From contig NZ_CP010054.1 in the NCBI RefSeq assembly GCF_000801315.1, positions 310,001 to 374,000 on the forward strand: DNA of 64,000 nt. Reading direction: 5' to 3'. Below the pieces are notes generated by a model that ran no database searches, was not told the origin of the DNA, and was given only the letters and a program-made list of their open reading frames with translations. Within the stretch, counting starts at the first letter, position 1, and the number at the start of each line of letters is the position of its first letter. Source of the DNA: Hymenobacter sp. DG25B (GTDB lineage: Bacteria > Bacteroidota > Bacteroidia > Cytophagales > Hymenobacteraceae). This document shows, piece after piece, positions 26,852 through 34,654 of this stretch. The translations under genes and the position numbers were made by a program.

Positions 26852-27007
26852 TTAGCGGCGCACGGCGTATGTGGTTATTCGCGGGTTGAGCTGGTGGAGT
26901 GGGGCACCTAAGTAGCTGAAAGCAGCGGCGTTGGTGATATAGCCGGGAAAATAACGAGGTATGGGCCGGAGGGGCGCTACCAGAAAGTCAGAAGTGCCGG
27001 CCCTGCG
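26852..27007 (-). pseudogene. Possible gene remnant (C-terminal fragment)
   Basis: A minus-strand frame of 51 codons lies between two stops with no ATG, but its composition reads like real protein (SDFLVAPLRPIPRYFPGY, then SYLGAPLHQLNPRITTYAVR). It occupies the otherwise empty 335-base gap before the heme N-hydroxylase-like gene. It could be the decayed end of an old gene or chance. No family is recognised. The rest of the gap, 27008-27105, shows nothing. Confidence 0.25.
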
Positions 27008-27105
27008 TCAGCGGCTACTCTGCCTCAACCCCGTCCGGAGTTTGCCCGTATCGGAATTCAGGAATATGCTTATTCCTCTCCCGATTTCGAACAAAATTGC
27101 TGGAT

Positions 27106-27801
27106 ATGACTGAAGAAGAATCAAATATAGCAACAAGAGAATATTTTGAATTTATACAAAACCGAGAATTCCCTTGCGTTGCTGCTAAAACTGCCCTTAC
27201 CTGGAATCAGATAAAATGCCTGGTAGTAGACCACTTGGCCTGCCCCAAAGACGATGCCGCCATTCTGGAGTTTATCTATGATTTTGTAGATACCTACCGC
27301 ACCGCCGATAAGCTCTACCACAGCGCCGCCATCATCTTTAAAGGCCCCGAAAACCCTACGGAAGCCCAGTTCGAAGAGTTTTTCTGGCAGCGCCTGCAGG
27401 CGGTATCTAACCTGGATTCCCAGCGCTACGGCTACGACCCGCGCGTGGTAGCCGACCCCAACTCCCCGGATTTCAGCTACAGCCTGAAAGAGGAAGCCTT
27501 TTTTGTGATTGGGCTGCACCCCGGCAGCAGCCGGCCGGCCCGGCAGTTTAAGTGCCCCACCTTGGTGTTTAATGCCCACGACCAGTTTGAGCGCATCCGG
27601 GAGGCGGGCCGGTATGATAACCTGCGCCAGACCATTCGCACGCGCGACGTGGTGTACTCTGGCTCCATCAACCCCATGCTCGAAGACTACGGGCAATCCT
27701 CGGAAGTGTATCAATACAGCGGAAAGGCCTATGATCAGGCCTGGAAGTGTCCTTTTTTAAGCCAACATGTCCTCCCAACTAACCATCATTCCGCCGCGTA
27801 G
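27106..27801 (+). CDS. YqcI/YcgG family heme-dependent guanidino N-hydroxylase-like protein (GntA/DcsA relatives)
   Basis: The 231-residue product carries the family pattern: FVIGLHPGSSRPAR (about 133-146), CPTLVFNAHDQFE (about 150-162), then SGSINPMLEDYGQSSE and QYSGKAY, WKCPF. Known members include GntA of guanitoxin synthesis and DcsA of D-cycloserine synthesis, heme enzymes that N-hydroxylate a guanidino group. The His in GLHP or in AHDQF could contact heme, which is inference. The last 35 bases overlap the next gene, so translation is coupled. The ATG at 27106 is preferred to an upstream TTG. The substrate here is unknown: arginine or another guanidine. Confidence 0.85.
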   Translation: MTEEESNIATREYFEFIQNREFPCVAAKTALTWNQIKCLVVDHLACPKDDAAILEFIYDFVDTYRTADKLYHSAAIIFKGPENPTEAQFEEFFWQRLQAVSNLDSQRYGYDPRVVADPNSPDFSYSLKEEAFFVIGLHPGSSRPARQFKCPTLVFNAHDQFERIREAGRYDNLRQTIRTRDVVYSGSINPMLEDYGQSSEVYQYSGKAYDQAWKCPFLSQHVLPTNHHSAA

Positions 27802-28360
27802 CGGCACTTCCTTTCTGCTCAAAAAAGGCCAGCGCCTGAAAGTGGTGGATATCGAAGGCGAACAGGTATCGGACTTTGTCTGCTACAACCTGGCCGACAA
27901 AGCCGAGTACCTTTCCTCGGGCCGCACCATTGACTATGCCGAAACCATTCTGCTGACCAAGGGCCACCCGTTCTACTCCAACCGCAGCAATGTGATGTTT
28001 GATCTGGTGGAAGATACCGTGGGCCGCCACGACTTCCTGCTCACGCCCTGCAGCGCCGATACATTCCGCATTATCTATGGCCACACCCACCCGCACCGGG
28101 GCTGCTTTGGCAACCTGTGCGCCGCGCTGGAGGAACACGGCATCCGTCCCGATGCTATTCCCATCAGCTTCAACATCTTCATGCACGTAACCGTGGATGG
28201 CGACACTGGCCGTGTGGCCGTGCTGCCGCCCAAAAGCAAAGCCGGCGACTACGTGGTGCTGGAAGCCCGCATGGATCTGCTGGTGGGCCTCACAGCGTGC
28301 TCCGCGGAAATGTCGAACAACTACGCCTTCAAGCCCATTGGCTACCAGATAGAAGGTTGA
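27767..28360 (+). CDS. DUF1989 (urea carboxylase-associated family) protein
   Basis: The 197-residue protein fits DUF1989: GQRLKVVDIEGEQVSDFVCYN at the start, then TPCS, CHTHPHRGCFGN-like metal-binding His/Cys (residues about 105-116), FMHV and a closing TACSAEMSNNY. Relatives accompany urea and guanidine carboxylases, and the CgdA/CgdB carboxyguanidine deiminase subunits belong to this domain family. It overlaps the N-hydroxylase-like gene by 35 bases. I infer it acts on the nitrogen compound produced or consumed by that enzyme, but the exact reaction is not shown by the sequence. It is probably cytoplasmic and metal-dependent. Confidence 0.88.
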   Translation: MSSQLTIIPPRSGTSFLLKKGQRLKVVDIEGEQVSDFVCYNLADKAEYLSSGRTIDYAETILLTKGHPFYSNRSNVMFDLVEDTVGRHDFLLTPCSADTFRIIYGHTHPHRGCFGNLCAALEEHGIRPDAIPISFNIFMHVTVDGDTGRVAVLPPKSKAGDYVVLEARMDLLVGLTACSAEMSNNYAFKPIGYQIEG

Positions 28361-28384
28361 GCCCGGGCCCGCTCCGGCCTTGGG

Positions 28385-29110
28385 CTACTCTGTAGCGGTA
28401 AGCACGGGCTCCAGCACGGCCCATACGTTGCGGGCCAGAATTTTCTGGCCCTCGGCGTTGGGGTGCACCCCATCGGGCAGGTTTAGCTCCCGCCGGCCCA
28501 TCACGTCCTGCAGCAGAAACGGCACAAAGGCCACGCTGTTTTTTTCCGCCAGCGTGCGGAACAGGGCTTTGAACTCCTGGGCGTAGTGCACAAACCGGTG
28601 GCCGCCCAGCGGGCCCAGATCAAAGGGAAACTCCAGGCCCACCAGCACGATGCGGGCCTGGGGGTATTTCAGGCGCACCTGGTCGATGATTTCCTGCAGG
28701 TTCTGGGTGGTTTCGCGCACGGGAATGCCGCGCAGGCCGTCGTTGGCGCCCAGCTCCAGCACAAACACGTCTACCGGCTGGCGCGTGAGCACGCTGGCTA
28801 CGCGGTGCTTGCCCCCGGCGCTGGTTTCCCCGCTCACGCCGTAGTTAAAGGCTTTGTAGGGCAGCTGCAGGGAGTCGAGGCGCAGTTGCAGCAGGGCCGG
28901 AAACGATTCGCTGGCGCGCAGCATGTAGCCGGCCGTGAGGCTATTACCGAAGAAGATGATGTTTTGCATACGAACAGGAGGAGCTGCCGGCTGCCCGGCC
29001 AGGGGCTGCGCCGGCGTGGGCGAAGAGCACGCTCCCACCAGGCATAGCAAGGCCGGCAGCAGGCAGCTGCCCACGCTACGCATGCACCGCAGGAAAAGGA
29101 ACGTGACCAT
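28385..29110 (-). CDS. SGNH hydrolase lipoprotein, TesA/arylesterase-like
   Basis: The 241-residue protein starts at the ATG at 29110, preceded by GGGAG six bases upstream; an inner ATG at 29083 is also possible. It has a lipobox (LVGAC). SGNH blocks: FGNSLTAGY (nucleophile Ser; GDSL replaced by GNSL), GVSGETSAGG, LGANDGLRG, and the catalytic Asp/His in DGVHPNAEG. Relatives are broad lysophospholipase/thioesterase/arylesterases acting in the periplasm. It is convergent with the DUF1989 gene, 24 bases apart, and divergent from the thioredoxin gene. Confidence 0.92.
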   Translation of the reverse strand: MVTFLFLRCMRSVGSCLLPALLCLVGACSSPTPAQPLAGQPAAPPVRMQNIIFFGNSLTAGYMLRASESFPALLQLRLDSLQLPYKAFNYGVSGETSAGGKHRVASVLTRQPVDVFVLELGANDGLRGIPVRETTQNLQEIIDQVRLKYPQARIVLVGLEFPFDLGPLGGHRFVHYAQEFKALFRTLAEKNSVAFVPFLLQDVMGRRELNLPDGVHPNAEGQKILARNVWAVLEPVLTATE

Positions 29111-29208
29111 ATTCTCCCTCCCAACGGCCGGCCGGGCTCTGGGGTTTGCCCGGCGCAAAACAAGCCGCCCACGAAACCTTTTGCCCAGTTCTGACTTTAA
29201 GCAGGCAA

Positions 29209-29233
29209 CCAGATAAGAATAGTTCTTATCTGG
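29209..29233. promoter_or_regulatory. 25-bp perfect palindrome, probable operator
   Basis: CCAGATAAGAA, spacer TAG and TTCTTATCTGG form a perfect palindrome six bases upstream of the TACCTTTG box of the thioredoxin gene, so it overlaps the expected -33 region. That is the usual place for a repressor. The binding protein is not identified. Confidence 0.7.
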
Positions 29234-29239
29234 GATGCG

Positions 29240-29247
29240 TACCTTTG
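29240..29247 (+). promoter_or_regulatory. TACCTTTG -7 box for thioredoxin gene
   Basis: An exact TAnnTTTG match ends 24 bases before the thioredoxin ATG at 29272. Confidence 0.7.
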
Positions 29248-29271
29248 TAAGACCAACCTTGTTTTTCCGTT

Positions 29272-29583
29272 ATGTCTGTTACGAAAGCAACTGATACCGA
29301 ATTCCGTCAGCTTCTTGATTCCAATGAGAAAGTAGTAGTGAAATACTACGCCGACTGGTGCGGCAACTGCCGCCTGTTCTCGCCCAAGTTCAAGCGTTTG
29401 GCCGAGGCCAACGAGGGCATTGCGTTTCTGGATGTAAACGCCGAAACCAGCCCCGAGGCCCGTAAGCTGGCTAACGTAACCACGCTGCCCTTCTTTGCTA
29501 TTTTCCGCAATGGCGAGCTGGTAGATACCGTTTCGGCCAGTAAGGAAGAAGCCGTAGCCGCGCTTATTGGTCAACTAAACTAA
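29272..29583 (+). CDS. Thioredoxin family protein
   Basis: A 103-residue thioredoxin fold with active site WCGNC (Cys30, Cys33) and cis-proline Pro73 (TTLPFF). The canonical site is WCGPC; Asn replaces Pro, which should change the redox potential, as in some peroxiredoxin-linked thioredoxins. It is cytoplasmic, with no signal. The next gene, 11 bases downstream, is a DUF6952 protein; in other Bacteroidota this pair often accompanies a peroxiredoxin gene, though none is present here. Expression is likely controlled through the palindrome and TACCTTTG box just upstream. The role is probably reduction of a peroxiredoxin or another partner under oxidative or iron stress (inference). Confidence 0.95.
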   Translation: MSVTKATDTEFRQLLDSNEKVVVKYYADWCGNCRLFSPKFKRLAEANEGIAFLDVNAETSPEARKLANVTTLPFFAIFRNGELVDTVSASKEEAVAALIGQLN

Positions 29584-29594
29584 AGCACCGCCCT

Positions 29595-29837
29595 ATGAAA
29601 ATTCCTGCTATTAAACAGCTGGTAGAAACCCAGACGCTGGATGCCCTGGTGGCTGCCGAAGAAGCCCTGCTGGAAGAGCAGCAGCCCGCTTTTGAAGTGC
29701 CCGGCGAAGACGAAGGCGAAAAGCTGACCCACGTGTTTGCTGCCATCTTTATCCTGAACCACATGCGCGACAGCGGCAGCGAGTTCAAGGACGCCCTGCG
29801 CGAATACACCAAGAAAGTGCGCGTTTCCATTAGCTAA
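29595..29837 (+). CDS. DUF6952 family small protein
   Basis: An 80-residue, mostly helical, acidic protein beginning MKIPAIKQLVE with a central predicted helix (GEKLTHVFAAIFILNHM) and an ending KKVRVSIS. This matches the pattern I know for DUF6952, a small Bacteroidota protein seen next to thioredoxin and peroxiredoxin genes. Function unknown. It lies 11 bases after the thioredoxin stop and before a strong terminator, so the two form a complete two-gene operon. The family call rests on memory of the pattern. Confidence 0.75.
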   Translation: MKIPAIKQLVETQTLDALVAAEEALLEEQQPAFEVPGEDEGEKLTHVFAAIFILNHMRDSGSEFKDALREYTKKVRVSIS

Positions 29838-29856
29838 ACGGCTGTCTTTTCATACT

Positions 29857-29906
29857 ACTGCCCCGGCAAGCACCTGCTATAAGCGGTACTTGCCGGGGCA
29901 GTTTAG
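29857..29906 (+). terminator. Terminator of thioredoxin operon
   Basis: A perfect 14-base stem, ACTGCCCCGGCAAG (29857-29870) with its complement (29889-29902), is followed by a short T-rich tail. It also faces the convergent TetR gene. Confidence 0.8.
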
Positions 29907-29930
29907 TTTAGGGCGTTTTGCTGAAAGGCG

Positions 29931-30554
29931 CTACAGGCGGGCAAAGTGGGAAGCCGCCAGCTGCATGCCTTCCTCGGTGCAGATACCCCGTATGTAGTAG
30001 AGATAAATGCTGCGGAACACCTCGGCCAGGTTGTAGCGGCTGGGCGGAAAAATATCGGTGTTCAGAATCAGGTTGATCTGCTCCAGAATGATTTTGGTGA
30101 CCAGCTCAATATTGATGTCGCCGCGGAACTGCTTGCGCAGGATGCCGTCGTTGAGCAGGCCGTGAATCTGCGGGTAGGAGTACGTCACCAGGTGGTCCAT
30201 CATCAGGTTCCAGGCGGCGGGGTGCTCCCGCTGAATGTCGGCGTAGTTGGTGCTGGGCGTTTGCTGTAATTCCTGGATGCCGTCCTGCAACAGCAGCAGG
30301 ATACGCTCCACCGGGTTATCGGTTTTGGCGAACAGGGCAGCGTGCTCCCGCTGCTGGCGCTCCATGTCGTGCACCACCACCTGCGTTACCAGGTCGTCCT
30401 TATCCTCGAACATGCCGTGAAAAGTAGCCGGCGACACGTTCAGCTTCTGAATGATCTGCTCCAGGGACAAGGGACCGATGCCTTCGCGCAGAAAAAGCAC
30501 GCGCACTTCCTCCAGCAAGGTGTGGTGCAGCGTAGTAGTGGGAGTAGAATTCAT
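29931..30554 (-). CDS. TetR family transcriptional regulator
   Basis: The ATG at 30554 gives 207 residues. A TetR helix-turn-helix is visible at about residues 20-55: EGIGPLSLEQIIQKLNVSPA followed by TFHGMFEDKDDLV, with the usual F-x-x-K-D-x-L ending. The long helical C-terminal domain (about 60-207) would bind the ligand. It is downstream of the crtD and cruF genes on the same strand (75-base gap to cruF), so it may be the last gene of the carotenoid operon and could regulate it. The ligand and targets cannot be read from the sequence. Confidence 0.88.
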   Translation of the reverse strand: MNSTPTTTLHHTLLEEVRVLFLREGIGPLSLEQIIQKLNVSPATFHGMFEDKDDLVTQVVVHDMERQQREHAALFAKTDNPVERILLLLQDGIQELQQTPSTNYADIQREHPAAWNLMMDHLVTYSYPQIHGLLNDGILRKQFRGDINIELVTKIILEQINLILNTDIFPPSRYNLAEVFRSIYLYYIRGICTEEGMQLAASHFARL

Positions 30555-30628
30555 GGCGTGGAGGAAACCGGCAATAGAGGTGGTGGGCGCAAGATGCCCC
30601 ACTCAATAAAAGCTTAATGTATTACTGC

Positions 30629-31318
30629 TTAACGCAGCATACCCAGCCCAAAGAAAAACAGCAGTTGCACCAGGTACACGAAAGGTACCAACTGATTGCT
30701 TTTCACGAAATGGCTGCGGTTAAAAAACACCTGCAGAATGAAAGATAGGGCAAACCAGGCTTTAAAGTTCTGCAAGGGAATAACATCGGCCATCCAGTGC
30801 CAGAAATCATAGCGCACGGCCACGGGCTCAATGCACACATCCATGCCCACCATGAGCAGAGCGCCCACTACGGCCCGCAGAATATTAGGCAGGGGCAGGT
30901 AGCGCGCCAACACCCCGGACATATAGGTAAGCATCAGCCAGTTCAGGCCAATAATCAGGGGCACGCCCCAGAGCTGGAAGCCCAGCACAGGCCCGTACTC
31001 GTAGTTGCCGAAGATAACCTGGCTACGCACGCCCAGTACCTCTACCCCAAAGCCCACCACCATCACTACCAGGCAAAACCAGTAGAACTCCCGGTTGCGG
31101 TTGGGTTGAAAAGCCAGCAGCAGGGCCGCCGTCAGCAGCAGATTCAGGGGAACAAAGCGCAGGTAGAAGCTGGGGTCCTGAGAAAACGCCAGTCCCAGAA
31201 ACCCGGTTGCGTGAAATAACAGCACAATACCCTGAGCCACGCGCAGGCGCTGGCGGCTGGGCGCCGGCAGAACGGGCGGAGCCGCGGGCGGATGTAACAT
31301 AGAGTCAGTAATCGGCAT
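30629..31318 (-). CDS. cruF: Carotenoid biosynthesis protein, CruF-like (DUF422)
   Basis: A 229-residue integral membrane protein with about seven hydrophobic segments. The conserved motif EVLGVRSQVIFGNYEYG followed by VPLIIGLNWLML is the DUF422/CruF signature. CruF proteins hydrate the psi end of carotenoids (1,2-hydratase), as in the synthesis of C-1-hydroxylated carotenoids. The ATG at 31318 lies 13 bases after the crtD stop and is preferred over a TTG nine bases upstream. Its pairing with a CrtD-like desaturase supports production of a hydroxylated, extra-desaturated red pigment such as those of Hymenobacter, which is an inference. Confidence 0.88.
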   Translation of the reverse strand: MPITDSMLHPPAAPPVLPAPSRQRLRVAQGIVLLFHATGFLGLAFSQDPSFYLRFVPLNLLLTAALLLAFQPNRNREFYWFCLVVMVVGFGVEVLGVRSQVIFGNYEYGPVLGFQLWGVPLIIGLNWLMLTYMSGVLARYLPLPNILRAVVGALLMVGMDVCIEPVAVRYDFWHWMADVIPLQNFKAWFALSFILQVFFNRSHFVKSNQLVPFVYLVQLLFFFGLGMLR

Positions 31319-31331
31319 GAGAAACAATAGG

Positions 31332-32828
31332 TCAGGCAGGAACCAGGTCGGCTACAATAGCGGCCGAAAGCAGGCACAAAGGAATGCCCCCGCCCGGGTG
31401 CACGCTGCCCCCGCAAAAATACAAGCCATCCAGTTTACGGGAAAAATTCGGGTGTCGCAGAAAAGCGGCCAACATATTATTGGAGGAGCTGCCGTATAAC
31501 GCGCCCCCGAACGAAGAGGTTTGGCGCGCAATGCCCGGCGGATCCCACACTTGCTCGGCCCGGATAAGCGGCGCCACATCCTGGCCCAGGGCCTGCTGCA
31601 GGCGGCGCAGTACGGCGGCGCGGGTGTGGGTAATGAGGGCCGGCCAGTCCTGGCCCTGGTCGTGGGGCACGTTCACCATCACAAACCAGTTTTCGTGGCC
31701 GGCGGGGGCATCTGTGGGGGTCTTTTTGGAGGTGATGTTCACGTACACCGTCACGTCGTCGGCCACGGTCTGCCCCTGGAAGATGGCCTCAAACTCGCGG
31801 CGGTAGTCCCCGGAAAAGAAAATATTGTGCACGCCCATTTCCGGAAACTCCGCCCCGATGCCCCAGTAGAAGATAAGGGCGGAAGAAGAGCGAGGCTGGG
31901 CCAGGGTGCGCTCAGGAGCGGGCAGCTTAGGCAGCAGGTGGCGGTAGGTGGGCACCACATCCATATTGCTGACCACCACGCCAAAGTCGTACACGTCCTG
32001 GGCCGTGCGCAGGCCGGTTACGTGGCCGCCGGCCGTGAGAATTTCTTCCACGGGCTCGTTGTAGCGGAATTCCACGCCCAGCTCCTGGGCCAGCTTCACC
32101 AGACTTTCGGCAATGCTGTAAATACCGCCTTCGGGGTAAAATGCGCCAATGCCGTGCTCCAGGTGCGGAATCAGGCTGAGGGTGGCGGGGGCCTGGTAGG
32201 GGTCGGAGCCGTTGTAGGTGGCAAACCGGTCGAAGAGCTGTACCAGGCGCGCATCCGGGAAAGAGGCCGCGTGGCGCTGGTGCATGGTGCTGGCCAGGCC
32301 CAGCGTGGGCAGCACCGCCAGGGCTTTCACTACCTCCGGGCTGGTATAGGTGCTGAGCTTATGCAGCGACTTGCGCAAAAACGTATCGGCGGTACCTTCG
32401 TAGGCGCGGGCGTTGCGGCGCAGGAATTCCAGCACCCCGGCGGCGGGCACACCCAGCTTTTCTTCTACTTCGGCCGCAAATTCAGCCTCATCGGCCCAGG
32501 CCGTCAGGCGGGTGTTATCGGCAAAGAAATATTGCGTGATGGGGTCCAGCCGCTCGTAGCGGAAATAGTCCTTGGGGTCGCGCCCGGCCAGCTGAAACAG
32601 CTCGTCTACCAGCTGGGGAAGCGTGAACAGCGAAGGGCCGCCATCGAAACGGTAGCCGCCGGGCAGCTCTAGCTGGTGCATTTTTCCGCCAAACGTGCTC
32701 TGAGCTTCAAACACCGTGACCTTATGCCCCCGGGCCGCCAGCCGCACAGCCGCCGCAATGCCCCCAATACCCGCCCCAATGACGGCAACAGCAGGTTTGC
32801 GGGGAGCAGCGGTTTTCTTGCGAGGCAC
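31332..32828 (-). CDS. crtD: Phytoene desaturase family enzyme, CrtD-like
   Basis: The 498-residue protein has the N-terminal FAD fold AVIGAGIGGIAAAVRLAARG (about 15-34) with FEA and FGGKM, and the C-terminal family signature FCGGSVHPGGGIP near residue 470. Length fits CrtI/CrtD desaturases. Neighbouring CruF suggests it desaturates the 3,4 bond of the hydroxylated end group (CrtD) rather than phytoene itself. CrtI cannot be excluded from sequence reading alone. It is probably membrane-associated. It is followed after 13 bases by cruF and preceded by a hypothetical gene at 32855. Confidence 0.85.
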   Translation of the reverse strand: MPRKKTAAPRKPAVAVIGAGIGGIAAAVRLAARGHKVTVFEAQSTFGGKMHQLELPGGYRFDGGPSLFTLPQLVDELFQLAGRDPKDYFRYERLDPITQYFFADNTRLTAWADEAEFAAEVEEKLGVPAAGVLEFLRRNARAYEGTADTFLRKSLHKLSTYTSPEVVKALAVLPTLGLASTMHQRHAASFPDARLVQLFDRFATYNGSDPYQAPATLSLIPHLEHGIGAFYPEGGIYSIAESLVKLAQELGVEFRYNEPVEEILTAGGHVTGLRTAQDVYDFGVVVSNMDVVPTYRHLLPKLPAPERTLAQPRSSSALIFYWGIGAEFPEMGVHNIFFSGDYRREFEAIFQGQTVADDVTVYVNITSKKTPTDAPAGHENWFVMVNVPHDQGQDWPALITHTRAAVLRRLQQALGQDVAPLIRAEQVWDPPGIARQTSSFGGALYGSSSNNMLAAFLRHPNFSRKLDGLYFCGGSVHPGGGIPLCLLSAAIVADLVPA

Positions 32829-32854
32829 AGGAAATGAATAAGGGTGGGACGCAG

Positions 32855-33304
32855 CTATAACTCTAAAACCTGCTTAATGTCTTCGGTTCCCAGGTTAAAA
32901 GACACCGGCGCGGGGCGATGAGCCGGGCCATCTGCCCCCGTAATCACCAGTCCCTCAAATACCTGCAGATGTAAAACGCTAAACCCCCGGCGAAATACTA
33001 TCAGTTGATGCAGCTGCGTATCCAACACCACCAGCCGCTGCGTGGGGCTCGAAAAAAGAGCCTGCTGCCACATAGGCAACGCTACTCTGCGCCCCACCAC
33101 GTCCCATACGGGTGGGCCGCCATAACTCCCCGGCAGCTTCACCTGCCGCCCCGTGGGCGTAACCCAGAGGCAGGATCCGTGTAAGGGTCCACCCTGGTTC
33201 ATCTCTTTCAGAGTGCCATACTCCAGTCGCTGGGATGTATCCCCCGAAAAGAGCTGCTGCTCCACGTTGGAGAAGTTCCAGGGGTCTGGCAGGGTGTTTA
33301 CCAT
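32855..33304 (-). CDS. Hypothetical protein
   Basis: A 149-residue product, start MVNTLPDPWNFSNVEQQLF. It is soluble, beta-rich, with Trp and Gly turns (WVTPTGRQVKLPGSYGGPPVW, LVVLDTQLHQLIVF) suggesting a small beta-barrel or beta-sandwich. There is no signal peptide or membrane segment. It sits 26 bases upstream of crtD on the same strand and 33 bases downstream of rlmI, so it may be co-transcribed with the pigment genes. I do not recognise it. Confidence 0.65.
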   Translation of the reverse strand: MVNTLPDPWNFSNVEQQLFSGDTSQRLEYGTLKEMNQGGPLHGSCLWVTPTGRQVKLPGSYGGPPVWDVVGRRVALPMWQQALFSSPTQRLVVLDTQLHQLIVFRRGFSVLHLQVFEGLVITGADGPAHRPAPVSFNLGTEDIKQVLEL

Positions 33305-33337
33305 ACAAATGAATCGTTTAAACGCTGATGCCCCATA

Positions 33338-34528
33338 TTAATCCACCGCCAGCACCAGCCCCTTCAGGTACTCCCCTTCCGGGTGGAAGAGGCTGACGGG
33401 GTGGTCGGCGGGCTGGGTGAGGCGATGCAGGATGCGGGCGGGGCGGCCGGCTTCGATGGCGGCGGCCATAATGGCCCCCTCGAACAGCTCCATGCTCACT
33501 ACCTGTGAACAGCTGAACGTAAACAGCAGGCCGCCGGGTGCAATCTGCTTGATGCCGGCCACATTCAGGCGTTTGTAGCCCATGAGGGCATTGTGGCGGG
33601 CCGAGAGGTGCTTGGCAAATGCGGGCGGGTCCAGCACAATGAGGTCATACTGATTATGGCGGTCTTTCAGGAAGCTGAACACGTCCTGGGCGTAGGCTTC
33701 GTGCTTGTCCTGCAGGCCCGTCAGCTCGGCGTTGCGGTTGGTCAGCTCAATGGCTTTTTTGCTGGAGTCTACGGAGTGCACCAGCTCGGCGCCGGCCTGC
33801 AGGGCGTAGACGGAGAAGCCGCCGGTGTAGCAGAACGTGTTCAGCACGCGGCGGCCGGGGGCGTAGCGGGCCAGCAGGGCGCGGTTGTCGCGCTGGTCGA
33901 TGAAGAAGCCGGTTTTCTGGCCGGTTTCCCAATCCACGGCAAAGCGGTGGCCGTTTTCTTCTACCACATGCTCCTGGCCGGTGCTTTCGCCCAGTAGATA
34001 GCCGTTCTGAGCATCGGGGGCAGCTTTGGCGGGTACGGTTTCGGCGCTCTTATCGTAAATGGCGCGCAGGTTTTCGCCTAACACGGCTTGCAGAGCGGCG
34101 GCAATGAGGGGGCGGGCTTTGTACATGCCGGCGCTGTGTGCCTGCACCACGGCCGTATCGCCGTACACGTCAATAATCAAACCGGGTAGGCCGTCACCCT
34201 CGGCGTGCACCAGGCGGTACACGTTGGTATTGCCGGTGCCCGTGAGGCCCAGGCGCTGGCGCAGCTGGTAGGCATTGCGCAGCTTCTGCTCCCAGAAAGC
34301 GGCATCGGGCAGCTGGGCCTCGGTGCCGAAATCGAGCATGCGCACGGCAATGGAGCCAGGGGCGTAGTGGCCCACGCCTAGTAGCTCGCCGTTGGCGGCC
34401 AGTACGCTCACCACTTCGCCCTCCACTACCTCGCCCTGCATCCGGGCAATGGCGCCCGAAAACACCCACGGATGCAGGCGTCGCAGGGATTGATCTTTAC
34501 CGGGTTTAAGCGTGAGCGTGGCAGACAT
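33338..34528 (-). CDS. rlmI: RlmI-like 23S rRNA m5C methyltransferase
   Basis: The ATG at 34528 gives 396 residues. An N-terminal PUA domain (about 1-75, WVFSGAIARMQGEVVEGE), a linker beta domain, and a C-terminal SAM-dependent methyltransferase fold are visible: NTFCYTGGFSVYA, HSVDSSKKAIE, DLIVLDPPAFAK and FTFSCSQVV. The PPAF and CS segments match m5C RNA methyltransferases of the YccW/RlmI type, which modify a 23S rRNA cytosine. A TACCTTTG box lies 27 bases upstream. The exact target base is inferred from homology. Confidence 0.9.
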   Translation of the reverse strand: MSATLTLKPGKDQSLRRLHPWVFSGAIARMQGEVVEGEVVSVLAANGELLGVGHYAPGSIAVRMLDFGTEAQLPDAAFWEQKLRNAYQLRQRLGLTGTGNTNVYRLVHAEGDGLPGLIIDVYGDTAVVQAHSAGMYKARPLIAAALQAVLGENLRAIYDKSAETVPAKAAPDAQNGYLLGESTGQEHVVEENGHRFAVDWETGQKTGFFIDQRDNRALLARYAPGRRVLNTFCYTGGFSVYALQAGAELVHSVDSSKKAIELTNRNAELTGLQDKHEAYAQDVFSFLKDRHNQYDLIVLDPPAFAKHLSARHNALMGYKRLNVAGIKQIAPGGLLFTFSCSQVVSMELFEGAIMAAAIEAGRPARILHRLTQPADHPVSLFHPEGEYLKGLVLAVD

Positions 34529-34554
34529 GGCAGCAGGTTCTAAAAATGGGACTA

Positions 34555-34562
34555 CAAAGGTA
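34555..34562 (-). promoter_or_regulatory. TACCTTTG -7 box for rlmI
   Basis: An exact TAnnTTTG match on the minus strand, 26 bases before the ATG at 34528. Confidence 0.6.
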
Positions 34563-34654
34563 CGCACCCGGCCGGGGTTAGCCGCCTGCCCCTGCCGAAT
34601 TGTCCTCTGCTCCTCTACCGCAGCTGGTTCCGCCGTATCTTGCGGCCCTTATTT

